Translations under genes and position numbers: made by a program
The notes under the pieces: model-generated
What the model was told of the DNA's origin: nothing
Seen by the model: the letters and a program-made list of their open reading frames with translations, nothing else
Databases searched by the model: none
NCBI RefSeq assembly: GCF_020883535.1
Contig: NZ_CP086654.1
Coordinates: 1,426,001 to 1,490,000, forward strand
DNA length: 64,000 bases
Direction: 5' to 3'
Origin: Staphylococcus ratti
Lineage (GTDB): Bacteria > Bacillota > Bacilli > Staphylococcales > Staphylococcaceae
Shown here: positions 31,763 to 41,570 of the stretch, piece after piece
Layout of the letters: each line of letters starts with the position of its first letter
Numbering within the stretch: position 1 is the stretch's first letter

Positions 31763-31800
31763 CCCCTCCATCATTAGCATTGTAGCATAATAATGAGGGG
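31763..31800 (-). promoter_or_regulatory. Terminator-like hairpin containing the xerC ribosome-binding site
   Basis: On the minus strand CCCCT-CATTATTA pairs with TAATGATG-AGGGG (13 pairs with one bulge) and is followed by TTTTT. The 3' arm is the GGAGGGG ribosome-binding site of xerC. The hairpin could end trmFO transcripts, hide the xerC site, or both. Confidence 0.6.
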
Positions 31801-31875
31801 AGCTGCATAGATTATACATTGAATTTTCGTAGTTATCTAAATTTTGCTTATTTTGCCAATTTATTTTTTTATCTT

Positions 31876-33180
31876 TTACAGCGTTTGTTTAAATTTATCT
31901 AAATAAGTTAGTGCGCGATGCGCTAGTTTTTCATAACGTTCTTTCTTATCTTTAACACGTGCATCTAATGCAGGAACTAATCCAAAATTTGCATTCATCG
32001 GTTGAAAATTTTTGTTGTTATTCGCATGAGAAATATAATACGCCATACTACCAATCATCGTTTCTCTCGGAAAAACGACATCGCCTTTCTCTTGTATACG
32101 ATGCGCAAGATTAATACCTGCAACCATGCCACTCGCCGCACTTTCAACATAACCTTCAACACCTGTCATTTGACCAGCGAAATAAAGGTCTTGGCGATTT
32201 TTGAATGCATAAGTTTCTGATAAGACTTCTGGTGAATTGATAAATGTATTGCGATGCATGACGCCATAGCGAACAATATCTACATTTTCTAAACCAGGAA
32301 TAAGTTGAATTACTTCTTTTTGTGCGCCCCATTTCAAGCGTGTTTGAAAACCTACGATATTATAGAGCGTCCCCGCTGCATCGTCTTGTCTAAGTTGTAC
32401 GACAGCGAAAGGACGTTTTCCAGTTTTTGGATCTTCTAATCCTACTGGTTTCATCGGTCCAAATAAAAGTGTTTTAGGGCCGCGGCTTGCCATTACTTCA
32501 AATGGCATACAGCCTTCGAAATACTTTTCTTTTTCAAAATCTTTACTCGGTGCAACTTCAGCTTCCAATGCCGCCTCGTAAAAACGATTAAACTCTTCTT
32601 CTGTCATAGGGCAATTTAAGTATGCGGCTTCACCTTTATCATATCGAGATTTTAAATACACTTTATCCATATTAATAGAGTCTTTTTCAATGATAGGTGC
32701 GGCAGCATCATAGAAATACAATTGATCTTCTCCTGTTAGTGCCACAATTTCTTTAGCCAATGGTTCCGTAGTTAATGGCCCAGTAGCAATAATTGTAGGT
32801 CCTTCTGGAATAGACGTAATTTCTTCATTTTTAACATTTACATTGGGATGTTGTTTTAACGTCTCTGTTACATAGCCAGCGAAATCGTGTCGATCAACGG
32901 CTAATGCCCCTCCTGCAGGCACACGTGCGTTATCTGCAGCAGCGATAATTAATGAATCTAAACGACGCATTTCTTCTTTGAGTACCCCTACGGCATTTGT
33001 AAGTGCGTTGCCTCTAAGCGAATTTGAACAAACAAGCTCCGCAAATTTGTCTGTATGATGCGCAGGTGTTTGTTTGACCGGACGCATTTCATATAAATTG
33101 ACTTGAATGCCTCTTTCAGCTAATTGAAAAGCTGCTTCAGAACCAGCTAAACCCGCACCGATTACATTAACTGTAGTCAT
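31876..33180 (-). CDS. trmFO: Methylenetetrahydrofolate-tRNA-(uracil-5-)-methyltransferase TrmFO
   Basis: FAD- and folate-dependent enzyme forming m5U54 in tRNA, formerly Gid; 434 aa. FAD-binding [19 protein letters not shown] begins at about residue 5. The family segments [22 protein letters not shown] and [19 protein letters not shown] are intact. It is 12 bp past topA, as in B. subtilis and S. aureus. Confidence 0.98.
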   Translation of the reverse strand: MTTVNVIGAGLAGSEAAFQLAERGIQVNLYEMRPVKQTPAHHTDKFAELVCSNSLRGNALTNAVGVLKEEMRRLDSLIIAAADNARVPAGGALAVDRHDFAGYVTETLKQHPNVNVKNEEITSIPEGPTIIATGPLTTEPLAKEIVALTGEDQLYFYDAAAPIIEKDSINMDKVYLKSRYDKGEAAYLNCPMTEEEFNRFYEAALEAEVAPSKDFEKEKYFEGCMPFEVMASRGPKTLLFGPMKPVGLEDPKTGKRPFAVVQLRQDDAAGTLYNIVGFQTRLKWGAQKEVIQLIPGLENVDIVRYGVMHRNTFINSPEVLSETYAFKNRQDLYFAGQMTGVEGYVESAASGMVAGINLAHRIQEKGDVVFPRETMIGSMAYYISHANNNKNFQPMNANFGLVPALDARVKDKKERYEKLAHRALTYLDKFKQTL

Positions 33181-33192
33181 GCGATTTCCTCC

Positions 33193-35262
33193 TTATTTTT
33201 GAACTTTCTCTTTATAATCACAATTTGAACATACGACTTGTGAAGTACGTCCTTTTTTCGCTTCCACAAGATAATGATTACATTTAGGACAATCTCGTCC
33301 TACTGGTTTATCCCAAGTGACAAAATCACATTCTGGATAACGACTACAACCGTAAAAAATACGATTTTTCTTTGATTTACGTTCAACTACGTCGCCTTCT
33401 TTACACGTTGGGCATTTAACTCCTATAGGTTTAACAATCGCTTTCGTATTACGGCAATCAGGAAAATTAGAACATGCCATAAATTTTCCATAGCGTCCCA
33501 TTTTAATGACCATAGGGCTACCGCATTTTTCACAATCTTCACCCGCAGGCTCGTCCTTAATTTCAATTTTTTCCATTTCGGATTCTGCGCGTTCGACATC
33601 TTGCTTAAAGCTATTGTAAAAATCGCTAACTACTTTTTTCCATTCCATTTCACCATCTGCAATTTTATCAAGTAGCGTTTCCATATTTACAGTAAAGTCT
33701 ACATCGATAATCTCAGGAAAATAATCTTTCACTTGCTCGTGTACGATTTCTCCTAATTCTGTTGGAACGAATCGTTTATTCTCACTTTTAACGTAGTTAC
33801 GTTTTTGAATGGTGTCAATCGTTGGTGCATAAGTAGATGGACGTCCAATTTTGAGCTCTTCTAACGTTTTAACTAGACGCGCTTCTGTATATCGTGGAGG
33901 CGGTTGTGTGAAATGTTGTGCCGGATCAACTTTAGTAGCTATCGCAACATCTCCTACTTTAAGCTCTGGTAGCCGGTTTTCTTTTTCTTTATCTTTGTCA
34001 TCATTCTCTTCCACATAAAGCGTCATAAATCCTTTAAATTTAATCGTTTGCCCGTTAGCTCTAAACTTCACATCATTTTGCGTTAAATCAACTGCTACAG
34101 TATCCAAAATTGCCGGTGCCATTTGGCTTGCTACGAAACGTTCCCAAATCAATTTATAAAGTCTATATTGATCTCGTGTCAAGAAAGGCTTCATTTCTGA
34201 TGGCGTACGAAGTGTACTTGTTGGACGTATTGCTTCGTGTGCATCTTGATCACCTTGCTTGCCTTTAGAAACTGCTTTGGTTAAATAAGCTTCACCGTAT
34301 TCTGATTTAATGTAACTTTTAGCTTCAGCTTGTGCATCTTTTGAAATTCGTGTCGAGTCTGTACGCATATACGTAATTAAACCAATCGTACCTTTACGTT
34401 TTAAATCGATACCTTCATACAACTGTTGCGCCACCACCATTGTCTTACGCGCTTTAAAGTTCAATTTACGTGCCGCTTCTTGTTGTAAAGTTGAAGTTGT
34501 AAATGGATGCGCTGGTCGACGTGTCTTTTCTTTCTTCGTTACGTTCGTAATTTCAAACTCATTACCATCTAATGCTTTTGTAATCACTGCGACATCATCT
34601 TTCGTCGATAGCTTAAATGGCTTACCTTTATAATGAAGAAACTTGGCAGTGAATTTTGATTTTTTATGTCTAAATTCGCCTTCAATAGACCAATATTCTT
34701 CAGGTTTAAAATGACGAATTTCATTTTCACGATCAATGACTAATCTTAAAGCTACAGATTGAACACGACCTGCAGACAATCCTTTTTTCACTTTCTTCCA
34801 TAACACTGGTGAAATGTTATAACCTACAAGCCTATCTAATACACGTCGTGCTTGTTGTGCATCAACAAGCTCCATTTCTATACCTCTAGGGTTTTTGAAA
34901 CTTTCTTTAACCGCATCTTTTGTAATTTCATTAAATACGACACGATTTTCTTTACTATCCTCTAATTCCAATATATGCGCTAAGTGCCATGCAATTGCTT
35001 CACCTTCACGGTCGGGGTCACTCGCTAGAAAAACTTTTTTCGCTTTTTTAGCATATCTTTTTAAATCTTTAACGACCGGACCTTTACCGCGAATGGTAAT
35101 ATACTTAGGGTCATAGTTGTCTTCTACATCGACACCCATTTGACTTCTTGGTAAATCACGTACATGTCCCATAGAAGCCACAACTTTATATTTTTTCCCT
35201 AAATACTTTTCTATCGTTTTAGCTTTTGCAGGCGATTCAACTATGACAAGATTATCTGCCAA
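33193..35262 (-). CDS. topA: DNA topoisomerase I
   Basis: Type IA topoisomerase that relaxes negative supercoils; 689 aa. Toprim domain begins [17 protein letters not shown] with acidic [14 protein letters not shown]. Catalytic Tyr is in [14 protein letters not shown] (about residue 300). Three C-terminal Cys4 zinc ribbons start at about residues 575, 613 and 654. Strong promoter upstream and trmFO close downstream. Confidence 0.99.
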   Translation of the reverse strand: MADNLVIVESPAKAKTIEKYLGKKYKVVASMGHVRDLPRSQMGVDVEDNYDPKYITIRGKGPVVKDLKRYAKKAKKVFLASDPDREGEAIAWHLAHILELEDSKENRVVFNEITKDAVKESFKNPRGIEMELVDAQQARRVLDRLVGYNISPVLWKKVKKGLSAGRVQSVALRLVIDRENEIRHFKPEEYWSIEGEFRHKKSKFTAKFLHYKGKPFKLSTKDDVAVITKALDGNEFEITNVTKKEKTRRPAHPFTTSTLQQEAARKLNFKARKTMVVAQQLYEGIDLKRKGTIGLITYMRTDSTRISKDAQAEAKSYIKSEYGEAYLTKAVSKGKQGDQDAHEAIRPTSTLRTPSEMKPFLTRDQYRLYKLIWERFVASQMAPAILDTVAVDLTQNDVKFRANGQTIKFKGFMTLYVEENDDKDKEKENRLPELKVGDVAIATKVDPAQHFTQPPPRYTEARLVKTLEELKIGRPSTYAPTIDTIQKRNYVKSENKRFVPTELGEIVHEQVKDYFPEIIDVDFTVNMETLLDKIADGEMEWKKVVSDFYNSFKQDVERAESEMEKIEIKDEPAGEDCEKCGSPMVIKMGRYGKFMACSNFPDCRNTKAIVKPIGVKCPTCKEGDVVERKSKKNRIFYGCSRYPECDFVTWDKPVGRDCPKCNHYLVEAKKGRTSQVVCSNCDYKEKVQK

Positions 35263-35300
35263 AGCAGTTACCCCCTTGCTATTTCTGTTTACAAAGATAA

Positions 35301-35330
35301 ATGATAAACGCTTATTTTTATATTTGTCAA
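35301..35330 (-). promoter_or_regulatory. topA promoter
   Basis: Minus-strand consensus TTGACA (35325-35330), 18-nt spacer, TATCAT (35301-35306), about 40 nt upstream of the topA ATG. Confidence 0.75.
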
Positions 35331-35357
35331 TCTTTTGTATTCATTTATTGTTAAGGT

Positions 35358-36242
35358 TCACTGAATTGACGTATTCATATCTTTCAAAATATCCTCCGCT
35401 GATAAGACGATTTCAGCACCTTCTTTTGCTCTTAATAAATTTCCTTTAGTGTGCAGATTAAACATATCACCAGGCAAAACATAGACATTTCTATTTTGTT
35501 CTAAAGCTTGATCTAAAGTGATTAACGCCCCGCTTCTTTCTTTAGCTTCTGTAACGAGTACACCTTGACACAAGCCGCTTATAATGCGATTGCGCTCTGG
35601 AAAATGATGCCGTGCAGGTCTGGTAAATGGCGGATATTCACTTATCGTAAGGCCATGAGCTGTTGTTTCCATTAAATGGCGTAAAGGTTCTGTAACTTTA
35701 GGATAATGGTGCGCATGACCAAATCCTAAAACACCTATAGTCGGAAAATGATTTTTTAGTGCATATCGATGCGCAAGTGCATCTGTCCCTTTAGCAAGCC
35801 CTGAAACAATTACCAAAGGCATATGGCTCATATTTTGTAACAAATAACCAATTGCACGTTCACCATATGATGTATGTTCTCTAGCACCAACTATAGCTAA
35901 TTTATAATAACGAAAAGTATTTAATAATGGTAGGTTGCCTTTACAATAAAACAACAATGGTGGACGATAAATTTCTTTTAATAATTGAGGGTAAATCGTA
36001 TCAAAAATAGTAACTGGCTGTATATCATTACCATATAATCGTTCTTGAATCTCATTAATATTAAGTGTTTGAAGCCTTAAATATTTTTGATGCAAATGTG
36101 GTTTAGCGTGGATAAGGGGGTGATTGCGAAGGAAAGGAATTACGTCGAATGATAAGTTTACTTTAGGGTCATCTAGTAGCTGATACATATGTGCTGTCGT
36201 AAAACCTGCATAACTCAACTTTAATAGATTTTTTAATATCAA
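35358..36242 (-). CDS. dprA: DNA-processing protein DprA (Smf)
   Basis: Loads RecA on incoming single-stranded DNA during transformation; 294 aa. The Rossmann-like core is clear: LAIVGAREHTSYGERA, VVSGLAKGTDALAHRYAL, GVLGFGHAHHYPKV and RNRIISGLCQGVLVTEAKERSGALITLDQALEQNR. The start is TTG at 36242 with GAGGTGA upstream. There is no C-terminal winged-helix extension. In S. aureus lytN and fmhC lie between sucD and dprA; they are absent here and an insertion-sequence end is found instead. Confidence 0.95.
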   Translation of the reverse strand: MILKNLLKLSYAGFTTAHMYQLLDDPKVNLSFDVIPFLRNHPLIHAKPHLHQKYLRLQTLNINEIQERLYGNDIQPVTIFDTIYPQLLKEIYRPPLLFYCKGNLPLLNTFRYYKLAIVGAREHTSYGERAIGYLLQNMSHMPLVIVSGLAKGTDALAHRYALKNHFPTIGVLGFGHAHHYPKVTEPLRHLMETTAHGLTISEYPPFTRPARHHFPERNRIISGLCQGVLVTEAKERSGALITLDQALEQNRNVYVLPGDMFNLHTKGNLLRAKEGAEIVLSAEDILKDMNTSIQ

Positions 36243-36416
36243 TCATGTCACCTCAACATCATTGTATCGCATCGCTTGCGGTATAAATGTGTCTAAAATA
36301 AGTATTAAAATTGCAAATTCAAATAATTTTATGCGATACATGATTAAACAATATCGCACCGCCCGTTAAAGTGATACATTTTTATAGTGCGCTTTGTAAG
36401 TTTGGTTATTATTTTG

Positions 36417-36456
36417 GGGTTCTTCAGTTTATATAGCTGGATGACATAAGTTGTCT
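36417..36456 (+). mobile_element. Solitary ISL3-like terminal repeat (insertion-sequence scar)
   Basis: GGTTCTTCAGTTTATATAG at 36418-36436, then CTGGATGACATAAGTTGTC, resembles both ends of the elements at 46808-47744 and 50029-50999 (for example GGTTCTTCA and ACATAAGT are shared with the right end, TTTATATAG with the left end). No transposase or partner end is nearby, so it looks like a deletion remnant. Confidence 0.55.
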
Positions 36457-36470
36457 TGACTTTTTATACA

Positions 36471-36515
36471 AAAATAGCGGTGAAGTGTTCTATCAATAGA
36501 GAACTGCTTCACCGC
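36471..36515 (-). terminator. Intrinsic terminator of sucCD
   Basis: Arms GCGGTGAAG...GTTCTCTAT and ATAGAAC...CTTCACCGC (36477-36515) form a long stem with one mismatch, followed by ATTTTTG on the minus strand. Confidence 0.9.
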
Positions 36516-36537
36516 ACATATTAGGCTATTTTATTGA

Positions 36538-37446
36538 TTACTTTTTAACTGTTAATAACTGCTCATAAATACCTGCATCTTTGGCTGCTTGAATTAATGT
36601 AGCACCAATTTCTGAAGGTGTGTCTGCAGTTTTAACGCCACAAGCGTTAAGTGTTTTGATTTTTTCATCAGCAGTCCCTTTACCACCTGAAATAATCGCT
36701 CCAGCGTGGCCCATACGTTTTCCAGGAGGCGCTGTTTGACCACCAATGAAACCAACAACCGGTTTTTTCATATTGGCTTTAATCCATTCAGCTGCTTCTT
36801 CTTCAGCTGTACCACCGATTTCGCCAATCATCACTACAGCGTGTGTATCTTCATCTTCGTTAAATGCTTTTAACACGTCGATAAAGTTTGTACCGTTAAC
36901 AGGGTCGCCGCCGATACCTACAGCTGTCGATTGTCCGATACCTTCTTCAGTTAATTGGTGAACCGCTTCATATGTCAATGTACCAGAACGTGATACGACA
37001 CCTACATGACCTTTTTTATGGATATATCCTGGCATAATACCAATTTTCGTTTCGTCAGAAGTGATGACACCTGGACAGTTCGGTCCAATTAAACGCGTCT
37101 TTTTACCTTCTAAATAACGTTTTACTTTAACCATGTCAATTACAGGGATGTGTTCTGTAATACAGATAGCTAAATCTAATTCAGCATCTGCGCATTCTAA
37201 AATTGCATCTGCCGCAAATGGTGCTGGTACATAAATTACCGAAACATTTGCTCCTGTTTCTTGTTTTGCTTCTTCTACTGTATTGTATACCGGTACACCT
37301 TCAACAACTTGGCCACCTTTACCTGGCGTCACACCTGCTACGATTTGTGTACCATATTCTAACATTTGTTTAGTATGGAAAAGGGCAGTTGACCCTGTAA
37401 TACCTTGTACGATTACTTTTGTATTTTTATCAACAAATACACTCAT
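36538..37446 (-). CDS. sucD: Succinyl-CoA synthetase alpha subunit
   Basis: A 302-aa subunit of the ADP-forming TCA-cycle enzyme that makes succinate and ATP from succinyl-CoA. CoA-binding [19 protein letters not shown] near the N terminus and the phosphohistidine loop [18 protein letters not shown] are present. It is 21 bp past sucC, and the two subunits form the operon. Confidence 0.98.
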   Translation of the reverse strand: MSVFVDKNTKVIVQGITGSTALFHTKQMLEYGTQIVAGVTPGKGGQVVEGVPVYNTVEEAKQETGANVSVIYVPAPFAADAILECADAELDLAICITEHIPVIDMVKVKRYLEGKKTRLIGPNCPGVITSDETKIGIMPGYIHKKGHVGVVSRSGTLTYEAVHQLTEEGIGQSTAVGIGGDPVNGTNFIDVLKAFNEDEDTHAVVMIGEIGGTAEEEAAEWIKANMKKPVVGFIGGQTAPPGKRMGHAGAIISGGKGTADEKIKTLNACGVKTADTPSEIGATLIQAAKDAGIYEQLLTVKK

Positions 37447-37467
37447 TTTCGTTGTCCCATCCTTTCC

Positions 37468-38634
37468 TTACGCTTCGTTTACAAGTTTAACAATTTTTTG
37501 TGCACCTTCAGCCATTGTTGTCGCTGGCTCAATTGCTAAACCTGAATCTTCTAAGATTTTTTTGCCGATTTCCACATTTGTACCTTCAAGACGTACAACT
37601 AATGGTAATGTTAAATCTACTTCTTTAACTGCCGCTACAATACCTTCTGCAATAACATCACAACGCATAATACCGCCGAAAATGTTAACAAAAATACCTT
37701 TAACATTGCTATCACCTAAAATGATTTTGAATGCTTCGGTAACTTTTTCTTTTGTAGCGCCGCCCCCTACGTCAAGGAAGTTTGCCGGATTACCATTAAA
37801 GTGGTTAATCGTATCCATCGTCGCCATAGCTAAACCAGCACCATTAACCATACAACCAATGTTACCGTCTAAAGCAATGTAAGATAAGTCGTATTTAGAA
37901 GCTTCGATTTCTTTTGCATCTTCTTCATCTAAATCGCGTAATTCTAGAACATCTTTGTGACGGAACAACGCATTATCATCAAAGTTGATTTTTGAGTCTA
38001 AAGCTAAAACATCGCCTTCACCTGTTAAAACAAGTGGGTTGATTTCTACGATAGAACAATCTTTTTCGATGAACACATTGTATAAAGAAATTAAGAATTT
38101 CACCGCTTTGTTCACTGATTCTTTTGGAATATTGATGTTGAAAGCAATTCGACGTGCTTGATAAGGTGCTAAACCTACGACTGGGTCAATTGTTTCTTTG
38201 AAGATTTTCTCAGGGTTTGTTGCTGCAACCTCTTCAATCTCCGTACCGCCCTCTTCAGAAGCCATTAATGTTACGCGATCAGTAGCGCGGTCAATAACGA
38301 AGCCAACATAATATTCTTTTTGAATATCAGCACCTTCTTCGATGTAAAGGCGTTTCACTTCTTTACCTTCTGGGCCTGTTTGATGTGTAACTAACACTTT
38401 GCCTAATAATTCATTTGCATATGTTTCTACTTCTGATAAAGATTTAGCAATTTTAACACCGCCAGCTTTACCACGACCACCCGCGTGAATTTGGGCTTTT
38501 ACTACATACACATCACTCTCTAATTCTTTCGCTTTTTCCACAGCTTCTTTCGCTGAGAAAGCCACGCGCCCCTCTGGTACTGCTACGCCCATTGAGCGAA
38601 AAATTTCTTTTCCTTGATACTCATGGATATTCAT
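37468..38634 (-). CDS. sucC: Succinyl-CoA synthetase beta subunit
   Basis: A 388-aa ATP-grasp subunit. [17 protein letters not shown] (about residues 45-61) binds nucleotide. [24 protein letters not shown] and [14 protein letters not shown] in the C-terminal CoA-ligase domain are clear. The promoter carries a cre-like site, consistent with catabolite repression of the TCA cycle. Confidence 0.98.
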   Translation of the reverse strand: MNIHEYQGKEIFRSMGVAVPEGRVAFSAKEAVEKAKELESDVYVVKAQIHAGGRGKAGGVKIAKSLSEVETYANELLGKVLVTHQTGPEGKEVKRLYIEEGADIQKEYYVGFVIDRATDRVTLMASEEGGTEIEEVAATNPEKIFKETIDPVVGLAPYQARRIAFNINIPKESVNKAVKFLISLYNVFIEKDCSIVEINPLVLTGEGDVLALDSKINFDDNALFRHKDVLELRDLDEEDAKEIEASKYDLSYIALDGNIGCMVNGAGLAMATMDTINHFNGNPANFLDVGGGATKEKVTEAFKIILGDSNVKGIFVNIFGGIMRCDVIAEGIVAAVKEVDLTLPLVVRLEGTNVEIGKKILEDSGLAIEPATTMAEGAQKIVKLVNEA

Positions 38635-38673
38635 ACTCCATCCTCCTGTTTCTTAAGGTTAAGTTCATTTCAT

Positions 38674-38702
38674 ATTATAGGAAATGTAAGCGCTATTGTA
38701 AA
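38674..38702 (-). promoter_or_regulatory. sucCD promoter
   Basis: Minus-strand TTTACA (38697-38702), 17-nt spacer, TATAAT (38674-38679), about 40 nt upstream of sucC. Confidence 0.8.
38684..38699. promoter_or_regulatory. Candidate CcpA cre site
   Basis: ATGTAAGCGCTATTGT matches the cre consensus WTGNNARCGNWWWCAW except at two positions in one half. It fills the spacer between the -35 and -10 of the sucCD promoter, where bound CcpA would block polymerase. Confidence 0.6.
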
Positions 38703-38901
38703 CAGATAGACCCTTGTTTTTCCACATCTTAATCGATATTTTGGACTCAATTGCAACAAAGGAAACAAAGAAAGTGGCAACTGAAATATAGAATTTTTGT
38801 TTTATCTTGAAAACATCTCATATGTAGCTCAATATCGTTAGTTCAACGAAATACACACTTGTACAACACACTTTTCCGCTTAAATCGTTATCCTAATCAA
38901 T
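38703..38901. other. Intergenic region between the sucC promoter and the next gene's terminator
   Basis: About 200 bp upstream of the sucCD promoter. I see no gene, repeat or clear regulatory motif in it. Confidence 0.5.
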
Positions 38902-38948
38902 AAAAAAGCGAGATAATCCACTCTTACAAGTTTCTTATCCCGCGCTTT
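38902..38948 (-). terminator. Terminator of the small conserved gene
   Basis: AAAGCG-GGATAA pairs with TTATCT-CGCTTT (2-nt bulge), followed by TTTTTTATTG on the minus strand, 8 bp past the stop at 38957. Confidence 0.8.
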
Positions 38949-38956
38949 CCAAATGA

Positions 38957-39226
38957 TTATTTATCTGTTTGGAATGTTACTTGTGTATCCTCATCCATAG
39001 GCACACTTACAATTTTTTGATCTTCTTCTGTCGATTCTACAACGAATTGATGCTCTTTTAAAATACGAATTAAATCTGATTGAGATTCTTTTTCTATTGA
39101 TACGTTTAAGTTCGATTCGATTTCTTCTTTAATCTTTCTTAATTTACTTTCGTTTTCAGTGATTTCAGCATCAGTTTCTTCAAAATGTACTAAAACAGTG
39201 TATAGTTTTTGTAAAGTTTCATCCAT
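38957..39226 (-). CDS. Small acidic conserved protein of unknown function
   Basis: I do not recognise a characterised family. From the ATG at 39226 it encodes 89 aa (MDETLQKLYTVLVHFEE...), acidic, with a probable helical first half rich in Glu/Lys/Leu and a short beta-like tail (IVSVPMDEDTQVTFQT). No signal peptide or membrane segment. A TTG two codons upstream (39232) is 6 nt after AAGGAA and could be the true start. A longer reading to 39292 has no ribosome-binding site. It lies between rnhB and sucC, where I recall a similar short gene in other staphylococci. Confidence 0.65.
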   Translation of the reverse strand: MDETLQKLYTVLVHFEETDAEITENESKLRKIKEEIESNLNVSIEKESQSDLIRILKEHQFVVESTEEDQKIVSVPMDEDTQVTFQTDK

Positions 39227-39311
39227 AAGCAATTTTAATTCCTTTCTTTTCGGACATACTCCCATATTAAAACAGTTCGCTTCTGATTTCAAAACGTTTA
39301 ATTGTCACTTT

Positions 39312-40088
39312 TTAAGAATAGTGTGTTTTGATGGGCTCAAATGACATGCGATGAATAGGTGTAGCGCCAAATTGTTTTAAACCTTCTAAATGTTTTTTCG
39401 TGCCATATCCAGCATTATTTTCAAAATCATAATGTGAAAATTGTTGGTGGTATTCTGCCATTAGATCATCACGATACACTTTTGCAATAATACTCGCAGC
39501 CGCAATGGAAACACTTTTTGCATCTCCTTTAATAATCGACTGTTGCGGTTGCTCGATTTTTTCTAATTGCATCGCATCAATTAAAAAATGCGTTGGTGCA
39601 ATAGCCAAATTTTCAATAGCACGATACATTGCCAATTTTGTCGCTTCATAAATATTATATTTATCTATTTCTTCAGGAGAAGCTTCGCCGATTGCCCATG
39701 ACCTCACTTGTTTTTTTAAGTGCTCATTTAAGTTGCTTCGTGCTTCTTTCCCTAACTTTTTAGAATCGTTAATCCCGATATAGTGATGTTCAGATTCAAG
39801 CACGACTGCACATGCAACTACAGGGCCTGCAAGTGGCCCTCGCCCCACCTCATCAATGCCACAAATAAGTGCCTCTGGTTGGTGTTTTAAAATCTCGTTT
39901 TCGTAAGTACACATACGGGCATAATCAATGTGCAGTTGTTCATTTTTTTGAATGTATTTCTGTTGACGAACAAACGCTTTTTGAACACCTTTTCTCTCAT
40001 CTTGATAACTAGGGTGTTGCTTCAAAGTATCAAGTGTAGTTAAAAGTGCGATCTCTGCTTCAATTTCTCGAATGGTTTTAGCTTTCAT
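39312..40088 (-). CDS. rnhB: Ribonuclease HII
   Basis: Removes ribonucleotides and RNA primers from DNA-RNA hybrids; 258 aa from ATG at 40088, which has GAGG 6 nt upstream. The catalytic acidic set begins with Asp79-Glu80 in [27 protein letters not shown] and [20 protein letters not shown] supply the rest. The N-terminal 70 residues form the extension seen in Bacillota RNase HII. Its start overlaps rbgA by 11 bp. Confidence 0.96.
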   Translation of the reverse strand: MKAKTIREIEAEIALLTTLDTLKQHPSYQDERKGVQKAFVRQQKYIQKNEQLHIDYARMCTYENEILKHQPEALICGIDEVGRGPLAGPVVACAVVLESEHHYIGINDSKKLGKEARSNLNEHLKKQVRSWAIGEASPEEIDKYNIYEATKLAMYRAIENLAIAPTHFLIDAMQLEKIEQPQQSIIKGDAKSVSIAAASIIAKVYRDDLMAEYHQQFSHYDFENNAGYGTKKHLEGLKQFGATPIHRMSFEPIKTHYS

Positions 40089-40959
40089 GTGTATCCTCAC
40101 TTGCGATGAAGCTATCATATAAATCAAAACAATATGTCCCTATTTTGGCATTGCGTATATCATAAATAATCAATTCAATTACCGCTTCATAATCTACTTC
40201 ATTGCCACGTTGAAGAAGTCCACGTTTACGACCTATCGCGTCAAACCACTCCAGATTTTCCGCGTCTTTTGGCACATCAATTTTATAATGCGCTTTCAAT
40301 CTATCAACATCGTGTGCTTTTAAAAATTCTAATCCATAAATAGCGACGTCATCTAAATGTACAATACTATCTTTAATTGCCCCGGTTAAGCTTAGTTTTT
40401 TTCCTACTACTTGGTCTTCAAATTTAGGCCATAAAATCCCCGGTGTATCTAACAATTGAAGGGATTTGCCGACTTTTATCCATTGTTGTTGTTTCGTAAC
40501 ACCAGGTTTATTACCAGTTTGTGCAATGGCACGATTTGCTAATTTATTAATTAATGTTGATTTGCCGACGTTAGGTATCCCTACAATCATTGCGCGGATG
40601 GCACGCGGTTTTAATCCTTTAGCTTTTTCTCTAGTCATGCGTTCTTTCGTAGCTTCGATTGCCGCTAATTCAACTTGTTTTAACCCCTTGCCATGTTTTG
40701 CGTCTACTGCAACGGGAATTGCTCCTTTTGCTTTAAAGTATGCTTCCCACTTTGTCATTTCATTTAAATTTGCCATATCTTTTTTATTCAAGATCACGAC
40801 ACGTGGTTTTTGTTGAATAACTTCATCAATCATTGGATTTCGCGAACTATATGGAATACGCGCATCTACAAGTTCAAATACTACATCCACCTTTTTTAGT
40901 TGCTCAGTTACTTCCCGTTTCGCTTTTGCCATATGTCCTGGATACCATTGAATTACCAC
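40078..40959 (-). CDS. rbgA: Ribosome biogenesis GTPase RbgA (YlqF)
   Basis: A 293-aa circularly permuted GTPase needed for late 50S assembly. The motif order is permuted: NKKD (G4, about residue 58) precedes [11 protein letters not shown] (G1, about 128-138) and DTPG (G3). The start is GTG at 40959 ([17 protein letters not shown]). It is followed by rnhB and is divergent from the gtcA-yfhO operon. Confidence 0.97.
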   Translation of the reverse strand: MVIQWYPGHMAKAKREVTEQLKKVDVVFELVDARIPYSSRNPMIDEVIQQKPRVVILNKKDMANLNEMTKWEAYFKAKGAIPVAVDAKHGKGLKQVELAAIEATKERMTREKAKGLKPRAIRAMIVGIPNVGKSTLINKLANRAIAQTGNKPGVTKQQQWIKVGKSLQLLDTPGILWPKFEDQVVGKKLSLTGAIKDSIVHLDDVAIYGLEFLKAHDVDRLKAHYKIDVPKDAENLEWFDAIGRKRGLLQRGNEVDYEAVIELIIYDIRNAKIGTYCFDLYDSFIASEDTHES

Positions 40960-41170
40960 TGCGTATCACTCACTTTCATTCTATCTTTTGCATATAATAT
41001 TTCACGCACTCCGTTACTTTTGTGTTATATTTATCATAGTTTTAACCACATATCAAAATTTTGTTCGTGTGCGTTTAAAATCTTTTTTCAAACATAAGTA
41101 TAATTGTTTTTTACGTCAATGGCTATCCCAATTGGGATTTAAGCAGAATAGAAAGAAAGTAGGAATTGTA

Positions 41171-41551
41171 GTGTTTAAAACAGACAGAATGTACGAACTG
41201 ATCCGTTTTGTTATTGTTGGTGGTATCAATACGTTAAATTACTATATTGTTTATTTATTGTTACTGTATCCGCTTCATGTACATTACCTCGTCAGCCACA
41301 TTACAGGTTTTGTAGTCGCTTTTATAGTGTCTTATTATTTGAATTGTTATTTTGTATATCGTGTGACACCCACATTGAAGAAATTCCTAGCGTTTCCATT
41401 AACACAAGTGATTAATATGGGAACACAAACATTATTGATTTTTGTTTTTGTGAATTACTTTCACTTTAAAGAATTCATTGCACCATTCGTTGGTTTAATC
41501 ATTACGATACCGATAACGTTCATTTTATCCAAATATATATTAAAAGATTAA
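41171..41551 (+). CDS. gtcA: GtrA/GtcA-family membrane protein
   Basis: A 126-aa protein with four predicted membrane segments (ELIRFVIVGGINTLNYYIVYLLLLYPL; VSHITGFVVAFIVSYYLNCYFVY; FPLTQVINMGTQTLLIFVFV; IAPFVGLIITIPITFIL). The GtrA family is thought to help flip undecaprenyl-phosphate sugars. In S. aureus a GtcA protein works with CsbB and YfhO to add GlcNAc to lipoteichoic acid. I choose GTG at 41171, after GTAGGA; ATG at 41189 is an alternative. It heads a plus-strand operon with two yfhO genes. Confidence 0.85.
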   Translation: MFKTDRMYELIRFVIVGGINTLNYYIVYLLLLYPLHVHYLVSHITGFVVAFIVSYYLNCYFVYRVTPTLKKFLAFPLTQVINMGTQTLLIFVFVNYFHFKEFIAPFVGLIITIPITFILSKYILKD

Positions 41552-41570
41552 TATTTGTGAGGTTATTGAA

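Noticed and set aside
40988..41170. N-terminal extension of GtcA
   Set aside because: The extra residues are not GtrA-like, have no ribosome-binding site and cover the divergent promoter region.
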